Shown here one piece after another: positions 1-10,728 of a stretch of 64,000 nucleotides of DNA. Every line of letters starts with the position of its first letter. Position 1 is the stretch's first letter. Origin of the DNA: Pilaira anomala (lineage: Eukaryota > Mucoromycota > Mucoromycetes > Mucorales > Mucoraceae); contig JAIXMQ010000001.1 of assembly GCA_025716855.1 (NCBI GenBank), forward strand, positions 1,243,521 to 1,307,520. The letters are read 5' to 3'. The position numbers and the translations under genes are program-made. The notes below the pieces were generated by a model. That model saw only the letters and a program-made list of their open reading frames with translations, ran no database searches and had not been told where the DNA came from.

Positions 1-259
1 GACGATTGATTTTGATGAACTTTACCAATACCTTCGCAAAAAATTACCAAAGTATGCTATTCCGGTGTTTATCCGATTTGTTCCCGCTATGGTTATCACT
101 GGTACTTTCAAACAACAAAAAGTTGAATACCGTAATCAAGGGATTGATTTATCCTTGATTCCTGAAACAGATCCTGTGTTTTGGCTTAAAGGAAATACCT
201 ATGTCCCTTTTACGTTGGATGATTATGCTACTATAGGCGTTGGAAAAGTTAAATTGTAA
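1..259 (+). CDS. FAT1: Fatty-acid transport protein / very-long-chain acyl-CoA synthetase, C-terminal end (partial)
   Basis: The reading frame is open from base 2 to the stop at 257-259 and encodes the last 85 residues. It contains the FATP/Fat1 C-terminal signature: a KLPKYAIPVFIRFVP stretch, then TGTFKQQKVEYR, then a YVPFTLDDYATI block and a final GKVKL. In this family the C-terminal subdomain closes over the AMP-binding site and carries the conserved Lys of the TGTFK(Q)xK motif. The rest of the gene lies to the left of the window. The match to the family is direct; whether it acts mainly in import or in peroxisomal/ER activation of very-long-chain fatty acids cannot be told from this fragment. 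Confidence 0.9.
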   Translation, partial: TIDFDELYQYLRKKLPKYAIPVFIRFVPAMVITGTFKQQKVEYRNQGIDLSLIPETDPVFWLKGNTYVPFTLDDYATIGVGKVKL

Positions 260-373
260 ACTTTCAGTTGAAGTATATACCTTTTTTTTTTAAAAAAAAA
301 ACAATAAAATTTACTACAGCGCATATCATCGAAGTTGTACCAATACTACTCTAAATGATTTCCGAATTGAAAG

Positions 374-407
<34 letters not shown>

Positions 408-711
408 AGGTTCTTTATTTTAAAATGTTTTTATGCACTTTACTTTTGTACAAACAGGATTTTCTCCCTATTTTTTATTTATTTATTTTGTTCTGTTAAC
501 ATAGTATCCGCCAAGTTCAATATTAAAACAAAAATGGAAATGGTTGGCCAATTTTATGAATAGGTCTCATGGGACCCTACATCGAGTTTTTTACAAATGG
601 TATTGAATTACCATTTAAAATATATATTTTGTCAAGAAAGGAACGTTAAGAGACAGGAATGGGACTTGAGATAAGTATAGCAAAGAATAAACCATCGACA
701 GGATCTGGAAG
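260..711. other. Intergenic: 3' flank of FAT1-like gene
   Basis: AT-rich spacer. Contains a T-run abutting an A-run (about 281-302) and a T-run of about 28 (about 379-406). No supported gene. Confidence 0.6.
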
Positions 712-1195
712 AGAGAGGATTATAAAAGCGGAGAGGTCATACCGACAGAGAAGATCTTGAAATTAGAAGGAGGGGATACTGAAAGTAGAAAAGATCTTAA
801 AAGTAGAGTAGAGCATGGAAGTAAAGAGGATCATTCCAGCAGAGAGGATCTTGAAAGTAGTAAAGAAGATATTGAAAGTAGTATGAAGGATCTTGAAAGT
901 AGTATGGAGGACCTTAAAAGTAGTATGGAGGATCTTGAAAGTGGTAGAGAAGACCTTGCAAGTAGAGCGGGCCATGGAAGTAAAGAGGGATATGCCGCCA
1001 GAGAGGGTCTTGAAAGTAGATGGGGTCTTGAAATTAGAGAAATTCATGACGGTAGAGATAATCTTGAAATTAGATAGGATTTTGCCAGTAAAGAGGATCT
1101 TGAAAATAGAAACGATTATGCTAGTAGAGAGGATCTTTAGAGTAGAGAGGATTCTGCTAGTAGAAATATTCTTAAAAGTAAAGAAGGAAAAAACG
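712..1195 (+). repeat. Degenerate 21-bp minisatellite
   Basis: About 20 head-to-tail copies of a 21-bp unit, best preserved at 858-961 (consensus close to GAAAGTAGTATGGAGGATCT plus one T). Because 21 is a multiple of three, the array stays open as ESSMEDL-type heptads in one frame (757-1077). Later units carry stops (about 1075 and 1138). No start context, introns or flanking domain support a protein, so it is best read as a decaying minisatellite; a dead repeat-protein gene is possible. Confidence 0.75.
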
Positions 1196-1247
1196 ATGGA
1201 TAGAAAAAGTTGACAGAGTTTTTATGTAATCTATCATTTGTGTTTAT

Positions 1248-1284
<37 letters not shown>

Positions 1285-2504
1285 CACATGAAGAGAAAAA
1301 CACACACAAAAAAAAAATCCCCTATATTTGACATCCTTGAAGGCTATCAAATTTACAACAGATCTTTTTCTATACAATCACTCTTTTTTATATTAACAGG
1401 AATTTGAAATACGTAGTTTACTCATAATAATATTCTTCAATGATTACTTAACTGAAAAAGTTATATATTAACAAAGTATATTATGATTAAAAAAAACACC
1501 GCACTATTTAGTCCTGTCTTACCTCTCGTAAGCAAACTCAGCTTTTTCTCCCTTTCTCTTCAAACATGATAAAAAATGCACTTTTGCTCATCTCTCTCTC
1601 TCTTTTTTTATAATCAATCCGAATACCTGAGATGTTTAATATATATATATATATATTTGTATCAACATGTAAAGCTTTTCATACTGTTTTTTTTAAAAAA
1701 AAAAGGATTTTGTTACACGATGATTTTTTTTTTCATGCAAAAATAGGGCGTCAATTAGTTGAAAAGTTGATTTTTTAAACATAAACAAAAAAAAAATTTT
1801 TTTCTTCAATGTGAAGTCATAACGACAGACCAAAACATATTTTTAGTTTTTTTTTTTTATTTCTCACCTATTGACTCGAATGGCCAGAACATTATTTTTG
1901 TTTATGCAATAATTAAGTCGTGTACTACCAATTAAAAGGAAAAGGGCACTACATATTGCCGCACACCATTTGAAATCCCAAAATTAAAGACATTATGTCT
2001 AATGTAGATTTTTTTTTTTTTTTTTTTGCTCTTTCGAATGATTTTAAAACCAAATTAAATTAAATTTATGTAAAGATTATTAATGGTTATTGTAAGAAAC
2101 TCAATCTACAGTTTCTGCTAGGGAAGCTATATTTTACATATCTAAACACATATATACAAATATACAGTAATGAAAGGTATGTAATTGCACATTCAATTTG
2201 TATATTTCTTTTAGTTATACGTTTTTTTTTTTACAGATCTTCTCTCTCCATGTAAAATAAGATTTATCTTTTAAGGAAACTCACAATAAATAAATCATTT
2301 GTATGTCTATACAGGCTCTTCTTTATTACCTGATTTCACCAAGTGTCAAGGCTATCATCCTTAAGATCAATTACTACTTTCAGGATCATCTATTTTCTCA
2401 AACGTGTACGCTGCTCTGGTAATTTTCTGATATGAAGCGTATCTACCAAAGTATTATTTACAATATAATTTAGTAATTATTTTTATCAAATTATTGAAGC
2501 AATA
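1196..2504. other. Intergenic, homopolymer-rich; no gene seen
   Basis: Contains T-runs (about 1250-1279, 2010-2027), several T-run/A-run junctions and a short (TA)n at about 1640. A short exon-like open stretch follows a TATACAG acceptor-like site near 2313, but it has no partner exons and was not called. Confidence 0.5.
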
Positions 2505-2597
2505 GGGGTGTTCAGACCAATTTGTGCTAAAATCGTGCAAAATTTAAAATAATCTGATTGGTTAAAAAAAATTGTCAGATTTTTATAATTGAACACC
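2505..2597. mobile_element. MITE-like palindromic element, copy A
   Basis: A 93-bp element that starts GGGGTGTTCAGACC and ends with a degenerate inverted copy (GAACACC). Both ends are flanked by TA (2503-2504 and 2598-2599), as expected for Tc1/mariner-type target duplication. Its right half shares ATTGGTTA and TTGTCAGATTTT with copy B at 3329-3406. Confidence 0.65.
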
Positions 2598-2968
2598 TAA
2601 AGCCGCAAAGCAAATCTTTGTTTAATTTGCATTTTGGTACAAATTATGCGTCATGTCAAAATAAATATGTCATTATAACAACTAGATTACTTTCTTCTTT
2701 TCTCTTTTCTCTTTTATATCTGTGTATAATTTTCTCTTTTATAATATAATAACAATCAAAACAACCAAACAGCAATATCGTACAATGCCTAGAGTTTTTC
2801 CAAAATCCAACTTGATAAAGTCCTAGAAGAAAAGTGAAAAAGAAACAAAGGTACTTGTCAAATCCTACATGGAAACATTGCAACGTCTTGTTACTGGTGA
2901 TTTTGAGCGTCGTGTATTATACAGGATATTGATAAATATATGTAAAGATCATATTAAGAATCATTTCA

Positions 2969-3174
2969 CTAGAACTCGAAATCCACCAAGTAATCCGTAG
3001 GAGATTGCTGGTTACGCTCGCTGACGGGTTTATCACAATTAATGTATGTTTTGCTAACATTGATTTCAGGAACTACCCCGATTTGTCTACCCTTTCCTTT
3101 ATCACGTCTGTTTTGTTCAATAGCAGTAATAGCATTAGTTTTTTTTTTGGATGGGACGTTGATTGGCCATTTTT
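2969..3174 (-). pseudogene. Coding remnant or terminal exon inside the MITE-flanked segment
   Basis: On the minus strand, after an acceptor-like CTTTAG, a frame runs about 68 codons to a TAG at 2969-2971. The residues are protein-like and not low complexity (for example GKGRQIGVVPEINVSKTY and a PTDYLVDFEF C-terminus). No start codon or upstream exon was found. It lies between MITE copies A and B, so it may be the tail of a captured host gene or of the element's own protein. The family was not recognised. Confidence 0.45.
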
Positions 3175-3328
3175 CTAAAGATTCAAGATATAGTTAAATA
3201 CAAAGTATAGAAGATAAAGAAGAGTAGGAGCAAAAAAAAAAAAAAGTTTATTCACTTAAGAAACTAATTGCATAATGAAAGATTTTCATCATCTGTCAAC
3301 TAAAAAAATTGGATTTTTTTTTGCATTT

Positions 3329-3406
3329 GGGGTGTTCAGACCCAAAATAATTTTATTGGCTAACGTAAATTTGTCAGATTTTAGCATAAATTGGTCTGAA
3401 CACCCC
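3329..3406. mobile_element. MITE-like palindromic element, copy B
   Basis: A 78-bp near-palindrome: GGGGTGTTCAGACC at the left and GGTCTGAACACCCC at the right, perfect terminal inverted repeats of 14 bp. TA follows the right end (3407-3408); the left flank reads TT. Its right end also forms a long inverted repeat with the left end of copy A (GGTGTTCAGACCAATTT), so A and B could be the ends of one 0.9-kb element. Confidence 0.7.
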
Positions 3407-4238
3407 TAATATATAAAAGTTGAATTTTATTTCAAATAATAAGTATTTTCATAACTAGCAGGCTTCTTTCACCTCTGCTAATCGGACAATTTTTTTGATC
3501 TGATCATCAGTTTTACTACAAATTAGAATAAGATACTATTTACCTTTTTTTTCGAAAGAAGAAGATTTAAGAAAATAACACGTAAGTTAGGAAGATGGAT
3601 ATTAATTTACACTTCGTTTTTCAAACTTGCATGATACAATAAAAAAAAAGGGGGGGGAAGCGTTTTCTACTTTTTACAAGACACAGTAGTACACTTTATC
3701 ATTAGCACCTGAGCTAATCAACTATGCACAGTCGTTAATATCAGTTTCTAACTAATAAAAATATGATAGAAGCCTACCTTCTTTACTTTCTCTAATTCGT
3801 GTGTGCAACATAATTCGTTGAAGTCCTTGACTTAAGATTGTTTTTTTTTAAAAAAAAAAAAAATCCCATTGATCCTCTGTGAGTAGCTGGCGTTGGCTTG
3901 TCGGTAAATCGTTGTTCAAATCTAATATTCCACATAGACGATAGGTATAGAGTACTTTGTTTGATTGATTTAGGTCGTCGTAGGATTGATGAGGCTTCTA
4001 TCTAAACGATTTTATTATAAAACGAATGGACCTATGGTCAAATCATAAAAACATGTCACTTTCGATAATGTTCTTATAACATGCAAATAAAATATATACA
4101 ATTAGAAAGTTAAGTGAATAGAGACAGATAGGTACTGATGAGCTTACTGAATTTAGATCTTCCTTTGTTAGCTTGTTAAGCTCCTTCTCTTCTTGTTTCT
4201 TTTCTTTTTTTTTTTTTTTTTTTTTCTTCTTCTTCAAG
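3407..4238. other. Intergenic; no gene seen
   Basis: AT-rich, with a G-run after an A-run near 3640-3657 and T/A junctions (about 3840-3863). A T-run of about 20 sits at 4206-4225. No supported gene. Confidence 0.5.
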
Positions 4239-4387
4239 CCTGGTACTTATTTCACGCTCAAAAAGAAAAGAACGGGAATCTTCATTCTGCTTTGAAGTAT
4301 AAAATGGAACGCGTTGAGTGTGATGGATCCAAAAAGCTTCAGTTTCTGACGACTTTAGAATCTTTGTTAAATAATGAAATAAATTAA
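4239..4387 (+). pseudogene. Exon-like coding remnant
   Basis: After a long pyrimidine tract ending TTCTTCTTCAAG, about 49 codons are open to a stop at 4385-4387, encoding a plausible soluble tail (KYKMERVECDGSKKLQFL, then TTLESLLNNEIN). There is no start codon or upstream exon. It may be the last exon of a lost gene, or chance. The family was not recognised. Confidence 0.25.
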
Positions 4388-4640
4388 ATTAGTACTGGAA
4401 GTTTTGTATTTGCAACTAAAAAAAAAAAAGCTGTTTTCGTAGCGTGTGGCTTATTTAGAAAATAATCGAAAAATAAAGAACTAAACTTAAAAACGAGTTT
4501 CTTAATTTATATGCATGAAAGATATGAAGACGTAATTAAGACAACAATAATATTGAAGGACAGAAATAAGAAATTTATTTTTCAAATTCATAATTTTATT
4601 TTTCATTTTCATTAAATTGTGGGGGAAAAGGGGGGAGGGG

Positions 4641-4710
4641 AGGGGAAGGGAAGGGAAGGGAAGGGAAGGGAAGGGAAGGGAAGGGAAGGGAAGGGAAAGG
4701 AAGGGAAAGG
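4641..4710 (+). repeat. AAGGG pentanucleotide microsatellite
   Basis: About 14 tandem AAGGG units, with two AAAGG variants near the right end, preceded by G-rich DNA from 4620. Repeated G-triplets make the + strand a quadruplex or triplex candidate. It directly abuts the GC-rich hairpin block at 4713. Confidence 0.9.
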
Positions 4711-4712
4711 AA

Positions 4713-4856
4713 TGTGGGGCCTCTCGGGAGAGACCCCCGTGGAGGTCTCGTTTTAAAGCCTTATTGAAGGGAGACCTCCTCTAGCTTTATCCGGTTGTTA
4801 GCTGAGGACGCGTAAAGCCGAAAAATTGCCTCCGACCCGAAGGATTTTGCCCCTAT
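4713..4856. other. GC-rich hairpin-forming block of unknown origin
   Basis: About 140 bp with far higher GC than its surroundings. Two hairpins are visible: GGGGCCTCTC (4716-4725) with GAGAGACCCC (4728-4737), and GGAGGTCTC (4741-4749) with GAGACCTCC (4771-4779). The block begins with GGGGC and ends with GCCCC. It resembles a transposon or SINE fragment, or a structured RNA piece, but I cannot assign it. Confidence 0.5.
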
Positions 4857-6118
4857 TTACAGTAGGTATGAAGAAGAAGAAGAAAAAAAAGAAAAATGAA
4901 AGTGAGAAAAAATCTATCCTTTTTATAATTTTTTTTTTTTTTTGAGCATGTGATAAAAAAAAGGGGGTAACAAGCAATATGATTGAACAATACTAATCGA
5001 TAGAACTTAAGATTACTTGGCAAAATTACTAAATATATTGAGTATGAACACACCACATTCAATAATAAAAAAAAAAAAAAAAAAAAAAAACTACCTCTTC
5101 TCTTTTCCTCTTTATCTTTAAATGACTAAACAAAAAGTAAAAAAAAAAAAAACATATAAAACCTCGAGATTTTATTCCACCAAAGGATTTGTCAAAAACC
5201 AGACAGCATTAACTGATCTTTTCCAGCGTGCAAACAGTTAACCACGAATGAGCATTCTCGTGTTGTTGTAGCGTGTAAGATAAAGACCGGAAGTAATTTA
5301 TGTTAAGGATGTTTACCATTACTAAAAGCTATTCATAGCATTTGTTCGGCTGCTATTAAGTAGTTTTTATTTTTTGTATATTTAAATAAAGCTTATTTTT
5401 ACGGTTTTTTATTTTATTTTTACTGGCAGTTTATTTTTCTTAATTTCCGTGTTGCATTACGAAACACACCTATACACATTAATTCAATAGATATGTACCA
5501 ATTTGAATGTAAAATTAAAAGCAGTTTTACTAAATCGAGAAACTATGAGAAACACTTTTTTTATTGAGAATAGTTAAATTTATCTCTATTAATTGAATCA
5601 ACAATTTTTTTTTTTTTTTAATCCCATCATATTTATGGAGCTATGGTAACCAGTTATCGGGTACATCAAAAACAAGTAATTAAATCATCACTTCGACTAT
5701 GTAACTATATATATATATATATCTTTAAAAAGAAATGAAGTACTCTAATTCTAAAGAAAGGTTTTAAACTAGGAATGAGGAGGAAAAAAACATGATCAGT
5801 CAAAAAAAAAAAAAATGCTAGGCATGAATAACTATATTTTCTGAAAGATAAATGAACACAGGTATTCCTTATTTCCTATAATTTAAAAGGGGAGGGGGAA
5901 GGCTATAATTATAACTGTGCGTATATGTAATTAACAAAAGTAAAAGGAAAGATAAGAAATAAAATATTAGTACAAGTGAGAAGACTATATCCTTTTTTTT
6001 TTAGGCGAATTATTAGTACTGTCAATGTATTGTTCATCAAAGCAAGGGACACGAGTATCATTAGTTTTAAGAATATTTATAATTTATTTTATTTGAAGAA
6101 GAAAAAGATTAAATAAAC
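4857..6118. other. Intergenic; no gene seen
   Basis: AT-rich with A-run (5067-5090), T-runs and (TA)n at about 5707. No open frame with protein-like composition was seen on either strand. Confidence 0.5.
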
Positions 6119-6202
6119 CTGTTTGAGATCTACCATAAGATGCGCTAAAATTCCAATTCCCTCTTTGAGAGGCGATGGTATATAAACAGGCTTGCTTCGC
6201 TC
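6119..6202 (-). CDS. Possible 84-nt internal exon of a small unresolved gene
   Basis: The minus strand reads an acceptor (CTTTTCAG), then 28 open codons including PSPLKEGIGILAHLMVDLKQ, then a GTTTAT donor. Upstream, at about 6346, an ATG begins a short Met-Asn-Thr-poly-Gln stretch; downstream, an acceptor near 6040 precedes a short Lys-rich tail ending in a stop. I could not join these in one frame, so the gene is unresolved and no family is claimed. It lies 220 bp downstream of the taspase stop. Confidence 0.3.
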
Positions 6203-6421
6203 CTGAAAAGAATAATATAGGAAAAAGTGCTCTCTATTCAAAAGTGAATGGATATGCTATATAAATAAAACCTATAAAAATCTAAAGAGAGATACATTCA
6301 TCCTGTAAACATATAAAGCTGCTGCTGCTGCTGTTGCTGAGTGTTCATTTCTTTTATTTTTGTGATAATAACTAAAATCCAGTATATATATATACATAAC
6401 ATTTTTTTTTTTTTTTTTTTT

Positions 6422-8135
6422 TTACGTCACTAACCATCCAGATGATACCATTTTTTCAGTGTCGGATGTCTTTCTGGAGACAAATGTCTAGATTTAAAAT
6501 TTTAAAACAAGTAAACTATATATTCATGTGTAGATAATATACAGATTTTTACCTTTGGTTTTTTTGAAGTTCCAGTCATATATCCAATACCCTAAATAAC
6601 TGTTAAATATTTTTTTTTGCAAGTTGAATAAGAATGCATCATTTTACCATATCTGCTGTCACATGCCCATACCAAAACTCAATCCCTGAAAAAAACAGTA
6701 GTTAATAGATCCAACTCTTTTTCTATGAAAAAAAAAAAATGACTTACTTGTAGACTGATTGGATTTTTGTTTTCGAAGTGCAATTGTACCTACTGATTTT
6801 ATGTCGTACATTTTCAAAAATGGAGATTCTTTTTTTTTTTTTAAAAAAAAAAATTAATTTCAGTTTTTGTGCATACATATATATATATATATATATACCT
6901 AAAAAGTCCTTTATTAAAGTATCTTGTATTGCAGTTTGTATATCTTGTTGATTTGATATACGTTCAGCGCATTTATAAGTAAACATGGTTTTCATGATTT
7001 GTTCACCTGTGCCTGTTGTACTACAAGCTACACCTGGTAGATCTTCATTTTCATTTTGTGCCCAACATCCACTTCCGTACATGGCCGCCTTCCAAAAAAA
7101 AAAAAAAGATTTTTTTTTAAACCTCTCTTTTAAGATTATATATATGTTTTTTAATTTACCTCCCCTACACGACCTGGTGCTTTTAATGAAATACCACCAC
7201 TACTTACACCTGCAGCAATATGACCATACTGGTCCACACAAATGGCACCTACCGTATCATGACCCAAATCCGTTCTCTCTTGTTCATCCTGTATTAACCT
7301 CTGTAAATGATCTAGATAAACATCTTGTGCATTTTCTTTTTTTTTTTTTTTTTTTTTACATAAAATCAATGATCTAAATTCATAGTATTTCGAAATCGCT
7401 TACGAGTTATTAAATCTTGAGGTTCTACTATTGTTTGTCCACGTTCTTTGGCCCATATCTTTGCACCATCTCCAACCAAAAACCTATATATATATATAAA
7501 AAAAAAAGATAAATATTCAAATGTGAGTTATTTTGCTTTTTCCTTACATTGGAGGTATTCTTCCTAAAGATAATAAACCTTTCTCAGCGCTCTTGATCAT
7601 GATATGAGTAGTCAAGATTGGGTTCTTGATACCACTGACAGCACCGACAGCCGCAAAAGTATTTGATTCACCTGTCATTAAACTCGCGTCGCATTCCACC
7701 GTACCTTTTAAAGTGAGATTGGAACCATAACCTGCATTGGTAATAGGATCGTTCTATTTGTTATTTAAGAGAGAGAGAAGTAAAGAAAAAAAAAAAAAAA
7801 AAAAAGTGTTCAAACCTCGAGTTGAGCAATAGCCATAGCTACAGCTTCAGCTGCTCTACCGTTCTCTCGTTTTAATATTTTCATACCGACTTCACAAGCT
7901 CTAACGATAAATTATTAAAAACGCGTTTTTTGATTTTAAAAAAAAAAATAAGGTATATATATAACTTTACAATGCACATGCTGATCTGTATTTCGTTTCC
8001 TTTGATCTTGCCAAATTGCCTTTCCACACACAAAAAAAAAAGTGAGTTATTTCTCTTTTAGAAAGTTGTCCCCCTATTTTTTTTTTTTTTTTTACCTGCG
8101 CCAACGTGAACTGCAATAAAAACAGGTTCTGACAT
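6422..8135 (-). CDS. TASP1: Taspase-1 (threonine aspartase, Ntn-hydrolase)
   Basis: Eleven exons join into 349 residues: 8096-8135, 7971-8019, 7816-7900, 7548-7753, 7404-7483, 7160-7335, 6899-7088, 6748-6828, 6648-6685, 6553-6591, 6422-6487. Family landmarks in order are VHVGAG near the N-terminus, TNAGYGSNL, the catalytic segment [12 protein letters not shown] whose Thr becomes the new N-terminus after autocleavage, [20 protein letters not shown], and GCWAQN. This spacing and the GRVG(E)AA motif separate taspase from ordinary isoaspartyl peptidase/asparaginase. Human taspase-1 (420 aa) cleaves after Asp in regulators such as MLL and TFIIA; which substrates exist here is unknown. Every exon join keeps frame and motif continuity. 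The gene is somewhat shorter than the animal enzyme in the linker before the catalytic Thr. Confidence 0.9.
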
Positions 8136-9024
8136 AATGATATGTAATGTAAAAAAAAAAAAAAATGCTTTGTTATAAAAACTTCGGCTTTTTCATTTTC
8201 GGCATTTTTTTTCCCTGTCAGTCAAAAAATAAATGGTTACACATGCATAAGTGAATCTTTTATATTTCAAAGTAATGGATCTTGTTAAATATAAACACAT
8301 GTTTCAAGTATAAAAAAAGGAATTTTTAAAATAAAACAAAGCATAAATGTATATTTGGCCTTTTTTTTGCTGCAAGAACAAAAAAAGTTGTCGTTTATTT
8401 AAGCTTAGATTAATTTGAAAAATCTCTATATTGTTTGAAAAGAAAAATCGTTTCTTAAAGTAAAAGCAACGTGCGAGAATACCCTTTTAAATGTTATTGT
8501 TATTTCTTTAACTTTCTTTTTTGTTCTATTTCTTTCTTTTATCTCTTTTTTTATGCTTGCAACAGTTCAAACATAAAATCCAAGGTACTTTTTAACGCGC
8601 GAGAAGTAACTTTATAAATGCAGATCATTTCCCTCACCCCCACTCCCCCCCCCTTTTTTTTTTACCGCTAAAACTGGATGATGACATATATTAAGGTTTT
8701 AGATTGAATACTTCCAAGAATATGCTTGTGATGATAGCAATACTTTAATTAATTTATTTTGATTGGATTACTTGTACAGAGTGTTTATTACATCTTATGA
8801 GATCGATCGTATTTGACGCGAAAAAGAAAAGACGATTCACTTCTTTACACGTGTTGCATATATTTTTTAAGCTGATTTAAAAAAAAAAAATTGTTTTTTT
8901 TTTTTTTTATTGTTTGTTTGAGAAAATACAAAATAAGTAATAAGAGAGTATATTATAATAGTAATTGAGTAAAAGTAAGGTTTTGTTTTTTTTTTAAAAA
9001 AAAAAGAAATAGAATTTCCTCTTT
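8136..9024. other. Intergenic between taspase start and CaaX-tailed WrbA 3' end
   Basis: Upstream region of TASP1 (right side) and 3' flank of the minus-strand WrbA gene. It holds homopolymers (T/A junction at about 8990-9005) and a C-run/T-run at about 8639-8664. No gene seen. Confidence 0.5.
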
Positions 9025-10147
9025 TTACATGCAGAAACACTTGGATTCCTTCTTCTTTTCATCATGCTTAGGTTTTGATGATCTAGGTGTTTGCTTGGTT
9101 TCTTCTTTGACAGGTTTAGCATCAGCGGCAGCGGCAGCAGTAGTAGTAGTATTAGTAGGAGCAGTGGTGGGTTCAGTAGTAGTAGTAGTAGTAGCAGTAG
9201 TAGTAGCAGTATTAGTAGTAGTAGTAGCAGTAGCATCAGTCTTGGGAACCTCAGCAGTTTTAGTGGTTTCCACAACAGGTTCAATATGAGTATTTTCAAT
9301 TTGATGTGTAATAGGACCCACCTCAGATTCCTTTTCACTCTCAATCAACTTTTGACCACGATGGAAAGTATTCAAGATCTTTGCAAAGTTCTCACCTTGA
9401 GTATGAGCAATAGCAAGTTCCTTTTCAGTAGCTTGACGTGATCCATCACCATTTGCTAAATAAATATATATTTTATCAATCTCTTTTTGATTCACTTTTA
9501 CCCATAAAAAAAAAAAAAACTTACCAATAGTACCAGCACCATAGGCAGAACCACCCACAACTTCAGAGTTATCAAAGAGATGAGCATTTGCAAAACCAAG
9601 AGGTACATAATTAATACCATGATGAGCGAAATAAGTACATAAAGTATAAGCAGTCGTTTCTTGACCACCATGTTGAGAAGCAGTAGAAAAGAAAGTACCG
9701 GCAAATTTTCCAGCTAAAGCGCCTGTAGCCCAAAGTGCACCTGACGCATCTAAAAATGACTTCATTTGAGCGGGTAAAGTACCGAAACGTGTGGGAATAC
9801 CTAAAATAAGAAAAATTGTCAATATTTTCGCTCTCTTTCTCTTCTTTTTCGATTGACGTTACCAAACATGAAAGCATCAGCATCAATAAGATCATCAATT
9901 GTAATCACAGGAATATCAGGTCTAGGAGGTGCATTTAACTTCTTGAGGATCTCTTCAGATAAGGTTTCTGGAACCTGTTTATTTTTATTTTAATATTTTT
10001 CATTACATTGTTTTTTTTTAATACTGTTACATTTACCTGGAAAAGCTTGACAGTGACACCTTGAGATTCAAGACCTTTTTTAACATCTAAAGCTACACTA
10101 TAGATGTGATGATAAAGTGAATAAATGATGATATAGACAGTAGGCAT
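9025..10147 (-). CDS. WrbA-type NAD(P)H:quinone oxidoreductase with CaaX tail
   Basis: Four exons (10037-10147, 9863-9974, 9525-9800, 9025-9455) give 309 residues. Residues 1-200 are a flavodoxin-fold WrbA/Pst2/Ycp4 domain: an FMN-phosphate loop region (YSLYHHIYSVA), GIPTRFGTLPAQMKSF, FFSTASQHGGQE and YGAGTIANGDGSR. These enzymes do two-electron reduction of quinones using FMN. The last ~100 residues are a Thr/Ala-rich low-complexity linker, then a Lys-rich stretch and a terminal CFCM, a CaaX box with Met at X that predicts farnesylation and membrane attachment, as known for yeast Ycp4. The gene is divergent to its paralogue at 10729, which lacks the tail. Confidence 0.92.
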
Positions 10148-10164
10148 AATGATGATGATTATTA

Positions 10165-10199
<35 letters not shown>

Positions 10200-10728
10200 G
10201 AAAAGAGAAAAAGAAAGGGATAAAATAAATAACAAGTTTTGATTTTATTTTAAATCACAGTTTATTCACTTTTGATTGGGCAAAGTTAGCATGTACCTTT
10301 TTAACACGCAAAAGTTACTACTACTTTGCAGCAAACGACGAAAATAGGTTTTTATTTTTTAATAAGGATCATACTGATGTCATTCAAATCATTATTTTTT
10401 TATTTCAGCAACAGCGTATTTCTCTTTTATGCAATGTATGTATATATACATCTTTTTCCTGTAAAACTTGTTTTTTAAGCGTAGTATTCACTGAGTAAAA
10501 AAAAAAAAAAAAAAACGTGTTTTTAGTAATATAATTTGTAATGAGACTGCTCAGAAATTTATAAAGATTTCAAAGCAATGACAAAAAGCGCAGATTTAAA
10601 AAATAACGCGCTGTCTGCCTTCGCTCTCCTAAAAAAAAATTGATATAAATAGGAATCTCCACCAATACATTTTTATCTTCTTTATTCTTTTATCTTTTTT
10701 TTTTAAAAAAAACAACAAAATAACAAAA
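10148..10728. promoter_or_regulatory. Shared divergent promoter of the WrbA pair
   Basis: 581 bp between the two divergent start codons. It includes T-run/A-run junctions close to both starts (about 10164-10194 and 10687-10710) and a TATAAATAGG-like box at about 10644. No recognised binding motif is claimed. It may allow co-regulation of the two quinone reductases. Confidence 0.4.

Noticed and set aside
3870..3935. tRNA-like GTTCAAATC near a GTAGCTGGCG stretch
   Set aside because: No acceptor stem or anticodon arm could be paired; not a tRNA.
9029..9289. 86-codon + strand open frame rich in Ala and Val
   Set aside because: Antisense shadow of the Thr/Ala-rich tail of the CaaX WrbA gene.
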